Part shown: piece after piece, positions 1 to 6,259 of the stretch
How the letters are laid out: each line of letters opens with the position of its first letter
How positions within the stretch are numbered: the stretch's first letter is position 1
NCBI GenBank assembly: GCA_031278315.1
Contig: JAITKS010000032.1
Span: forward strand, 1-14,623
Direction of reading: 5' to 3'
Length of the DNA: 14,623 nucleotides
Source of the DNA: Planctomycetaceae bacterium
GTDB taxonomy: Bacteria; Planctomycetota; Planctomycetia; Pirellulales; Thermoguttaceae
Program-made: the position numbers and the translations under genes
Notes under the pieces: generated by a model
What the model saw: only the letters and a program-made list of their open reading frames with translations
Told to the model about the DNA's origin: nothing
Database searches by the model: none

Positions 1-28
1 TCAGGGCTTAGGTTTTGGGGGGATTTTA

Positions 29-47
29 CCCGCCCCGCTGGGGCGGG
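29..47. repeat. GC-rich perfect hairpin
   Basis: An 8-bp perfect stem (CCCGCCCC / GGGGCGGG) with a GCT loop stands out in AT-rich surroundings. It lies about 155 nt past the atpD stop codon. No clear T-run follows it on either strand, so it is probably a dispersed palindromic repeat rather than an intrinsic terminator. Confidence 0.6.
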
Positions 48-54
48 TTATAAT

Positions 55-120
55 CCGATCGCCCTTTCAGGGCTGGTTTTGTTTAAAACAAATACCGAAT
101 TTTCAAGTATGAATAGTATA
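55..120. repeat. Dispersed repeat with GCCCTTTCAGGGC palindrome (left copy)
   Basis: This stretch starts CCGATCGCCCTTTCAGGGC and ends GAATAGTATA. It recurs in the same orientation at 14461-14539 with high identity. The right copy carries an extra internal duplication of an AAACAAATACCG unit. The palindrome (61-73) appears a third time at 14359-14371. Both long copies sit just past the stop codon of a leftward gene (atpD here, the partial gene at 14560 there), so a role at gene ends is possible but unproven. Confidence 0.8.
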
Positions 121-151
121 GTGATTTGAACTTTAGAATCCGTGCTAATCT

Positions 152-189
152 CCGCATGCGGACTAACCACTAACCACTAACCACTATCC
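152..189. repeat. CCGCATGCGG palindrome plus 7-bp tandem repeat (ACTAACC)n
   Basis: A 10-bp palindrome (152-161) is followed by three ACTAACC units and one ACTATCC variant (162-189). The same arrangement occurs inverted at 14376-14406, with GGATAGT plus two GGTTAGT units and then CGCATGCGG. The different unit number suggests length variation by slippage. Confidence 0.8.
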
Positions 190-201
190 ACTGATATATT
201 A

Positions 202-1656
202 CTATTTTTTCTTTGCGGCAGATTGGAGACGTTCTTCTTGTTCGGCGGCTTGTTCTATCGTTCCGACATACATGAAAGCTTGCTCCGATAAATGATCCCA
301 TTTACCCGATGCAATTTCTTCAAAAGAACGAATTGTATCTTCGAGCGGAGTGATTTCGCCTTTCTTTCCGGTAAATACTTCCGCAACCAAGAATGGCTGA
401 GATAGAAAACGTTCCATTCGTCTTGCTCTTAATACAACTAATTTATCTTCTTCAGCCAATTCATCGACACCTAGAATTGCAATAATATCTTGTAATTCTC
501 TGTATCTTTGTAAAGTTCTTTGAACAGTTCTTGCGCAATCGTAATGTCTTTGTCCGACGTATTGCGGATCAAGCACACGGCTCGAAGATGCTAACGGATC
601 AACTGCCGGATAAATTCCTTTTTCAGAAATCGCCCTTTCGAGATAGATGAATGCATCTAATTGTCCAAAAGCGGTTGCCGGAGCAGGGTCTGTCGGGTCA
701 TCTGCTGGAACATATACAGCTTGAACCGATGTAATAGCACCTCTTGAAGTTGAAGCGATACGTTCTTGTAATGCGCCCATTTCTGAAGCTAAAGTCGGTT
801 GATAACCTACAGCCGACGGCATTCGACCGAGTAACGCCGATACTTCTGAACCTGCTTGTGAAAATCGAAATATATTATCAACGAATAATAATACATCTGT
901 TCCTGTTACATCTCGAAAGTATTCTGCCATTGTCAACGCCGATAATGCAACCCGCAAACGTGCGCCGGGCGGCTCGTTCATCTGACCGAATACCATTGTC
1001 GTTTGTTCGATAACTTTTCGTCCGGTGTTTCCGATTTGTGCTTCCGACATTTCAAGCCAGAGGTCATTACCTTCGCGAGTTCTTTCACCTACACCTGCAA
1101 AAACCGAGCTGCCGCCGTGTGCCGATGCGATTCTAGCGATTAGCTCTTGTAGTATAACAGTCTTACCGAGACCAGCGCCGCCGAATAATCCTGCTTTACC
1201 GCCTCGTACAAACGGAGTAAGGAGATCAATAACTTTAATACCTGTTTCAAAAACTTCTGTTTTCGTTGCGAGTTCCGTAATTTGGGGAGCGTCGCGATGA
1301 ATCGGGCGGTATTCTGCCGCATTCACTGCGCCTTTCTTATCAACAGGTTCGCCGAGAAGATTAAACACGCGGCCAAGTGTTTCTTTACCAACCGGAACAG
1401 AAACCGGAGAACCTGTATCAAAACAGTCCATTCCGCGAACAAGACCATCTGTCGTTCCAAGTGCAACACAACGGACTTTACCGCCCCCAAGATGCTGTTG
1501 TATCTCGCCGACAAGATGAATTATTATTCCATTCTGTTCGCTATCAATACGTACCGCATTGAATATCGTAGGAAGTTCAGACTCGGAAAACTCCGCATCA
1601 AATGTAGAACCGATTACTTGAGTAACCTTACCAATATTTTTTTTAACGCCAACCAT
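202..1656 (-). CDS. atpD: F1F0 ATP synthase subunit beta
   Basis: Catalytic beta subunit of the F1 ATP synthase. It makes ATP from ADP and phosphate at the alpha-beta interface, driven by rotation of the gamma stalk, on the cytoplasmic face of the membrane. The 484-residue product has the full family length. Visible motifs are the N-terminal barrel (1-80), the Walker A loop GGAGLGKT (159-166, with Leu where Val is usual), GERTREGND (190-198) with the catalytic Glu at 191, DNIFRF (260-265) after the Walker B strand, and a DELAEED version of the DELSEED loop. The ATG start at 1654-1656 gives the expected N-terminus; no Shine-Dalgarno is seen. Unusually, no atpC, atpG or atpA flanks it: both sides are repeat-rich spacers. 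Identity is very secure. Confidence 0.98.
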   Translation of the reverse strand: MVGVKKNIGKVTQVIGSTFDAEFSESELPTIFNAVRIDSEQNGIIIHLVGEIQQHLGGGKVRCVALGTTDGLVRGMDCFDTGSPVSVPVGKETLGRVFNLLGEPVDKKGAVNAAEYRPIHRDAPQITELATKTEVFETGIKVIDLLTPFVRGGKAGLFGGAGLGKTVILQELIARIASAHGGSSVFAGVGERTREGNDLWLEMSEAQIGNTGRKVIEQTTMVFGQMNEPPGARLRVALSALTMAEYFRDVTGTDVLLFVDNIFRFSQAGSEVSALLGRMPSAVGYQPTLASEMGALQERIASTSRGAITSVQAVYVPADDPTDPAPATAFGQLDAFIYLERAISEKGIYPAVDPLASSSRVLDPQYVGQRHYDCARTVQRTLQRYRELQDIIAILGVDELAEEDKLVVLRARRMERFLSQPFLVAEVFTGKKGEITPLEDTIRSFEEIASGKWDHLSEQAFMYVGTIEQAAEQEERLQSAAKKK

Positions 1657-2130
1657 GATATATCGTTTTAAGTTGAGTATTAAAGGATAAAAAGGAAGTT
1701 ATCTTATCATCTTGGTTGTTAATTCAGTAAAATTATCACCAAATTATCACCGAATTATCAAACCGAATGAATGTAAATTGAAAATGCAGAATCAAGTTGG
1801 ACAAAAGATAAACTAGCTACAAAATATAAAGTAATTTTCAGTTATTTTTTATTTCGGAATTATATTTACAGTATGAACTGTGTACTACTTTAGTAAATCT
1901 CAAAAAGCACGATTGTAAATCAAAAAGCCGAATGAGAACCATTAAAAAACGCGCCTCGACCGACTGAAAAGTCCAGTGAGTATAACAATATTAAACCAAG
2001 ATGGAAGCGGGGGAGATATAATGTTATCAATTTATAGCGTAACAAACGAAAATTTCTGTAAAGACATAATACATTGCGAAATTTTTTCAGAGATTTTAAA
2101 TTTCATTTTTATAGCCAACCTTATTTTGTT
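1657..2130. other. AT-rich spacer upstream of atpD
   Basis: No gene of normal size is visible here. The stretch holds an 11-bp tandem repeat (1730-1760) and, near its right end, a very short ORF with a strong ribosome binding site (2021-2137). The atpD promoter must lie in the left part, but I could not pick convincing -35/-10 boxes. Confidence 0.5.
1730..1760. repeat. Short tandem repeat, AAATTATCACC unit
   Basis: Two exact 11-bp units (1730-1740 and 1741-1751) are followed by a partial third (GAATTATCA). The array lies about 75 nt upstream of the atpD start. It could be a slippage product or a set of binding sites in the atpD upstream region. Confidence 0.7.
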
Positions 2131-2137
2131 TTATTAA
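2021..2137 (+). CDS. Possible 38-aa hydrophobic peptide
   Basis: An ATG at 2021 is preceded by GGGGGAG (2009-2015) with 5-nt spacing, the strongest ribosome binding site of the + strand in this window. The 38-residue product starts MLSIYSVTNENF and ends in an Ile/Phe/Leu-rich tail that could be a membrane segment. The stop codon lies inside the dispersed CACAGAG repeat, so the C-terminus comes from repeat sequence. I recognise no family, and an ORF this short can arise by chance. The ribosome binding site is the only real support. Confidence 0.2.
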   Translation: MLSIYSVTNENFCKDIIHCEIFSEILNFIFIANLILFY

Positions 2138-2455
2138 CCACAGAGAACACAGAGAACACAGAGAAAGAATATTTTGTAATTTTAGATTGGTAATATATCA
2201 GTGTAATAATTTATTTTTTTGCGGGATCGCGGTCGTCTCGACCGCATATCTTTAGGCGTTTTTTGTACAAAAAAGATGCAGGCGGGACGCCTGCGTTCCC
2301 AGCTAAAATATCTTTTAGTAATTCACTTAAATTTAAAATCTAAAATCTAAAGTTACAAAATCTGATTTCTCTGTGTTCTCTGTGTTCTCTGTGGTTAATA
2401 AAAAAAATATTCCACAGATATATTACTAAAAAACGAATTTTAAAGTACACTGAAT
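2131..2455. repeat. Composite repeat: two inverted CACAGAG arrays around GC hairpins
   Basis: A forward array (2131-2188: TTATTAACCACAGAG, then CACAGAGAA units, then TTTTGTAATTTTAGATT) faces an inverted copy (2341-2402). Between them lie two perfect 7-bp hairpins, GCGGTCG/CGACCGC (2229-2245) and GCAGGCG/CGCCTGC (2278-2294), and a 16-bp AT palindrome TTTTTTGTACAAAAAA (2259-2274). The inverted copy continues to about 2455 with sequence matching 14166-14215 in the opposite orientation. No transposase is present. It looks like a non-autonomous, MITE-like composite. Confidence 0.7.
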
Positions 2456-2469
2456 ATATTAGAAATTTT

Positions 2470-3024
2470 CTAGATATAATCTTGAAATAATTCTTTGCTT
2501 GGTCTTGGAATGACTAGTTCAGAAACGAGTAGTCCTCTTTGTCTAACGGCTTCGGCGGCAGCGGCAACAGCTGTTGTTACATTTGATACACTGCCTGTCA
2601 TCAAGAGTAATCCTTTTCCGCCTAGAGCCATTGCAATGTGCAATCTGAACAACGTAACTTTTGCCGTTTTACCGGCATAATCCGCAGCGACAAGAACACT
2701 CACACCGCTGAATGTTTCAATCAAACCTAAAGAATCGATATCATTTTCGTCTAGCACTACTGATTGTCCCAATGCCGGAAAAATTCCATCGTATGCGTTT
2801 GCTACAGCAATTCTATCTATTACGGCATCTCCGCCTATTCTATCTGCACATGAAATCGCCGATTCAACATCACTTACGTTACCGCTGAAAATCATAAAAT
2901 ATTTTCCGCTGCATATTGTTCTTGCTATTAACATCTCGACCGATGCCTCTTTGAGTATTGAATCCTGTACTCTATAACCAACGCCGATACTAGATAATTC
3001 TACCGCACCTATTGACCTACCCAT
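2470..3024 (-). CDS. PduT-like tandem BMC-domain microcompartment shell protein
   Basis: Shell protein of a bacterial microcompartment, built of two fused BMC folds (about residues 4-85 and 95-178) that would form a trimeric pseudohexagonal tile. Its 184-residue length equals that recalled for PduT, and the order of motifs matches: an N-terminal SIGAVEL strand, TICSGK with Cys38 at the place where PduT holds its pore [4Fe-4S] cluster, LGLIET opening the second domain, and VIPRP near the C-terminus. An Fe-S pore for electron transfer is therefore likely, by family analogy. The ATG at 3022-3024 is preceded by GGAG at a 10-nt distance. No other shell protein, signature enzyme or aldehyde dehydrogenase is in the window, so this is a satellite gene whose compartment must be encoded elsewhere. 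Confidence 0.9.
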   Translation of the reverse strand: MGRSIGAVELSSIGVGYRVQDSILKEASVEMLIARTICSGKYFMIFSGNVSDVESAISCADRIGGDAVIDRIAVANAYDGIFPALGQSVVLDENDIDSLGLIETFSGVSVLVAADYAGKTAKVTLFRLHIAMALGGKGLLLMTGSVSNVTTAVAAAAEAVRQRGLLVSELVIPRPSKELFQDYI

Positions 3025-3040
3025 AATTACAATTCTCCAT

Positions 3041-3057
3041 CAAATCAAATCAAATCA
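3041..3057. repeat. Short tandem repeat (CAAAT)n upstream of the BMC gene
   Basis: Three CAAAT units and a partial fourth lie just upstream of the Shine-Dalgarno of the shell-protein gene, in its 5' leader. Slippage here could change leader length, but nothing else supports regulation. Confidence 0.5.
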
Positions 3058-3120
3058 ATTAAAAACTTACAATCTTATATGTAAACAAAAACATTATTTG
3101 TAATATTTCAGAAAAATTTT

Positions 3121-3170
3121 GTAGAGATTCAAAACATTGTGTTTCTACTGTGTTTCTACTGTGTCTCTAC
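3121..3170. repeat. GTAGAGAC-type palindrome with tandem half-sites
   Basis: GTAGAGATTC pairs imperfectly with GTGTTTCTAC, and the right half-site is repeated three times in tandem (TGTGTTTCTAC twice, TGTGTCTCTAC once). It belongs to the same family as the perfect hairpin at 5273-5300 and the degenerate copy at 9908-9938. It lies in the gap between the GGDEF gene and the BMC gene. Confidence 0.7.
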
Positions 3171-3259
3171 ATTTTGGTTTTATTTTTTGTAACGAAAATT
3201 GAATATTCAAGTTTGTGTTGTATATTACAAAATTTATCTACGTATTATTTAGGCTTATT

Positions 3260-4915
3260 TCAACCGCCGAATCCGAGTTGTGCAAGATTTCCAGAGCTAG
3301 TATTATTTTTTTGCGACGTTAATTTCAAAACATTGTCCATTATGTCTTGCGACCTTGAAATAAGTGCGACCAATTGATCTCTGTTTATTTCCCAATCTTC
3401 TGACAGTGTATTTTTTGAAATTGCTTCATCTAGTAGTGATAATTCTTTCATTAATTCACCTACAGAATCTTTTAAGTTTTTGTAAGGTAAATCTGTAATT
3501 TGCATAGCGTGAACTATATCGCTGAATCTGCCGGTTGTAACAGCCCATTGATTTCGTAACCATAGCAAAAGCGGAGTCCGGTTTATATATCCAACCGGCA
3601 CATCGTCGTCGATTAAAAGTATTTGTTTTGCCGAGACTCTACACAGAAAATTAAAAATTACGCGTAACGGAGTATCAACCGGATAGCTTATAATATTTCG
3701 CGACACGAGATCGCCTACAGGTTCTTTCCATCTTGACAAATTACCGATCAGCGGGATAAAAGTCATTTCTGAAACCATACCTATCAATTTTCCGAAACTA
3801 TTCACGACCGGCAAAGCGTCAATTCTTGTTTTAAGAAAGAAGTCAACGACAGAAGCTACAGTTTCTGTTGCGTTAATTGTAAGAGTGAAAGGTGTCATTA
3901 CGTCGGCTGCTGTAACACCGCGAAACAGCTCGTTTATTCCTGGACCTCGTGAAATATCGGAATCGTGAACTAAAGTTTCTGTAAATCTGACGCAACTATT
4001 TCGACCTGATTCTTTCGCAAAGAGTAAAGCTTGATCTGCGTGTTCGATCAATTGGTCGAGAACGGTTGTATCGTCTTTACGTTCAGCGATTCCGAAGCTT
4101 GCGGTGATAGCTATATCGATATTTCCGTGCCGAATTGGATTACTTTCGAATTGTTGTCTTATTCGTTCAGCCCAATTCCATGCGGTTTTTTCGTTACAGC
4201 CGGGCAGAAGACCGCAAAATTCTTCACCGCCGTAACGACAAATTACATCAGAGGAGCGGGAGAATCCGCGTAAAATTGAAGCCATTTCGCGAAGTACGGT
4301 ATCGCCCGCCTGATGTCCGTGAATGTCGTTGACACGTTTAAAAAAATCGCAATCGAACATTACGACTGAAAGCGGAAATTTATTTTTTATCGACCTGTCC
4401 CATGTTACTTGGGCGAGTTCAAAAAAGGTTACACGATTGAGAAGTTGTGTAAGCGAATCGTATTTTGCGGCGAACTCAAGATCGATTTCTAATTTACGAG
4501 TCCGCAGTGCAGCTTTGAGTCGAGTCATTATTTCTATTCGCAAGTCAGACAAGCTGCCGACAGATTTTTCAACGAAATCATCTGCACCCGATTCGAGACC
4601 TTCGATAAATGATTTCTTTCCGCTGAGTGCCGTGAGTAAAAGAATATATGTATAGTGAGGTAGAACTTTCCGTGCGTGTAGTTGACGTACGCGTCTGCAA
4701 ATTTCCAGTCCATCGAGTCCGGGCATAACCCAGTCGGTGATAAGGACATCGGGGCAATCTTGCAATATCATTTGAAGACATTGATTACCGTCCGCGGCGG
4801 TACGGACATGATGTCCGCCCTGTTCGAGCAGGTGTGTAAGCAATCGCAATATAGCCGGATCATCATCGGCGACTAAAACGTTAACCGACGTAAGAGTATT
4901 ATCTTCAGTCTTCAA
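3260..4915 (-). CDS. Response regulator diguanylate cyclase with CBS pair (REC-GGDEF-CBS-CBS)
   Basis: Makes the second messenger c-di-GMP from two GTP under phosphorelay control. The REC domain (about 12-135) has the acidic cluster DDD (17-19), phospho-acceptor Asp61, Thr95 and Lys117. The GGDEF domain (about 150-310) has an intact GGEEF active site (229-233) and, five residues before it, the RSSD inhibitory site (220-223), so product feedback is expected. A tandem CBS pair (about 338-460), which usually binds adenine nucleotides, follows, then a helical tail. The start is TTG (4913-4915), supported by AGGGA 8 nt upstream and by the absence of another start before the REC domain. No histidine kinase is adjacent, so it is an orphan regulator. 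The BMC gene follows 235 nt downstream on the same strand. Confidence 0.93.
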   Translation of the reverse strand: MKTEDNTLTSVNVLVADDDPAILRLLTHLLEQGGHHVRTAADGNQCLQMILQDCPDVLITDWVMPGLDGLEICRRVRQLHARKVLPHYTYILLLTALSGKKSFIEGLESGADDFVEKSVGSLSDLRIEIMTRLKAALRTRKLEIDLEFAAKYDSLTQLLNRVTFFELAQVTWDRSIKNKFPLSVVMFDCDFFKRVNDIHGHQAGDTVLREMASILRGFSRSSDVICRYGGEEFCGLLPGCNEKTAWNWAERIRQQFESNPIRHGNIDIAITASFGIAERKDDTTVLDQLIEHADQALLFAKESGRNSCVRFTETLVHDSDISRGPGINELFRGVTAADVMTPFTLTINATETVASVVDFFLKTRIDALPVVNSFGKLIGMVSEMTFIPLIGNLSRWKEPVGDLVSRNIISYPVDTPLRVIFNFLCRVSAKQILLIDDDVPVGYINRTPLLLWLRNQWAVTTGRFSDIVHAMQITDLPYKNLKDSVGELMKELSLLDEAISKNTLSEDWEINRDQLVALISRSQDIMDNVLKLTSQKNNTSSGNLAQLGFGG

Positions 4916-5310
4916 AATAAACGTCCCTAAAAAACTTGTTAAAAAACAACCCTTAAAACAAAAAAACGTACCATTAAACCTGTTGCAGTTTTATATTGTG
5001 CATATAAAAAATTTTTGTAATGTGAAAGTGAAAAGAGAATATGTTATACAGCTCGTATTATGAATTTCGGTGATACAAATGTGTATTCAGTAAAAACCTG
5101 CTTTTCGATATGTAAGCAAGATGTAATCAGGATGTAAGCAAGCGGTTCAAACTGAAAATTAAAATGAGAGCAGTTTAAAAATTACAAAAATTCAATTATG
5201 CGCAATTTAAAGAGCAGGAATTGTATCACAAAAGGAGATCAATACAAGTTAGGGGGAAATCAAAAAAATTCTGTAGAGACACAAGGCATTGTGTCTCTAC
5301 GTATCAGGGG
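4916..5310. other. AT-rich spacer between GGDEF gene and broken gene
   Basis: No gene is visible. It contains the upstream region of the GGDEF gene, a 25-bp sequence (5044-5068) resembling one upstream of the SMP-30-like gene, and the perfect hairpin at 5273-5300. AAAGGAG at 5231-5237 looks like a ribosome binding site but has no start codon at a suitable distance. Confidence 0.5.
5273..5300. repeat. Perfect 12-bp inverted repeat GTAGAGACACAA
   Basis: GTAGAGACACAA (5273-5284), loop GGCA, and TTGTGTCTCTAC (5289-5300) form a perfect hairpin 10 nt past the stop codon of the broken gene. Related degenerate copies lie at 3121-3170 and 9908-9938. It is best read as a dispersed palindromic repeat. 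It could act as a terminator stem for leftward transcripts, but no T-run follows directly. Confidence 0.8.
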
Positions 5311-5574
5311 TTATTTTTTTAATAATCTATCATGGCCTCGACGAATAATTGTTATGGCTTCTTTATAACGCGGCTCATCCTTTGTTAATTTTTTTAGACA
5401 ATCACTTTGTTCCGGTCGGGTAAAGTTAAGACGTGTTCCTGTGTCCGCTGCAAATAATTTGGTCGAATTTACCGGAACTCCCGTTAATTCTGCAATCCGT
5501 TTTAATTCCGAATTATTCAACGGAGAACGTCCAAAAAGATGATTCGGAAATTCCGTGACATAATCGGCATCGGA
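5311..5574 (-). pseudogene. Downstream fragment of a broken gene
   Basis: This open frame of 87 codons follows a stop at 5575-5577 and overlaps the end of the upstream fragment in another frame. Its translation looks like real protein: EFPNHLFGRSPL, then ELKRIAELTGVP, then NFTRPEQSD and a charged C-terminus. A possible TTG start at 5518-5520 forms a TTGA overlap with the upstream stop, so a coupled 69-aa product is conceivable. I read it as the C-terminal part of a planctomycete-type protein joined to the upstream piece by deletion or frameshift. I cannot name the family with certainty. Confidence 0.5.
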
Positions 5575-6203
5575 TCAAAACATCCTTTGCCGGATTCTTC
5601 ATGTATAAGAATTTCGTTTCCGAAAGTGTCAATCAGAAAAATACCTGTTCGTTCTTTATCATTGAGTGTGCGTGAGCAAAGCAGAAACGCTTCATCCAAT
5701 GGAAAAGGGTCTTCATATTTAACTGGTAATTGACTAAACAGATCAATTTGAGACACGACCGGATGACGAATATCCTGTCCGTTACGGTAATTTTGACTGT
5801 TGTGCATATACGGAGCGACATTGGGCGGCCACGAATGCACAATCGGTTTCATTCCGTCAAGACCAAGAGAACGATTCAAAATCACAATAGCACCCCAAGG
5901 ACGATCATGACAAGCACCAAAGGTACATACAACTTGTTCGGATTTTCCTTCATTATTCGGCATGAACCGTGCATCAAAAATCGCTCCGGGAGACCAAGCG
6001 TTGTTACCATAAAATAACACCGGTGATCTGCTGTCGGGATACATTGTCCAGAGTCCAAATGAAGGACCAAAATGCCGGTCAACCAATGATTCTTCGGCAT
6101 GAGCAAGCAATACTTTTCCCGGTGCTGCACATTGCAATAAATAGCGGTTACCTGCGGGACTTAACGGGAACGTGATATACACATCGTTAGATGCGTATAT
6201 CAC
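5517..6203 (-). pseudogene. Remnant resembling the planctomycete HzsA-like family
   Basis: A 228-codon frame with a possible GTG start at 6201-6203; the frame is open back to a stop at 6219-6221. From memory, the stretch near residues 165-215 (DPFPLDEAFLL, then FLIDTFGNEILIHEE, then GCFDP) resembles the middle of hydrazine-synthase-alpha-like proteins common in Planctomycetota. Those are large secreted proteins with a beta-propeller-like N-terminal part and usually a c-type haem motif. Here there is no signal peptide, no CXXCH motif, and the frame runs off after CFDPMPIMSR into unrelated residues. The piece therefore appears truncated at both ends. A shortened but functional protein cannot be excluded. 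It follows the Gfo/Idh/MocA gene on the same strand. Confidence 0.5.
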
Positions 6204-6259
6204 GAAATCATAGCCCGATTATATATTCATATTCAAAATCTAATTACCTGAATTACCTG

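Noticed and set aside
162..189. CRISPR or origin iterons suggested by the ACTAACC repeats
   Set aside because: Only four 7-bp units without spacers, no replication gene nearby, and the same block recurs at another site.
744..1671. Several + strand and other-frame open frames over atpD, and similar ones over the other large genes
   Set aside because: They are shadow frames of well-recognised proteins with no ribosome binding sites or family features.
2131..2402. CRISPR array suggested by the repeated CACAGAG units
   Set aside because: The units are contiguous short tandem repeats without unique spacers, and no cas genes are present.
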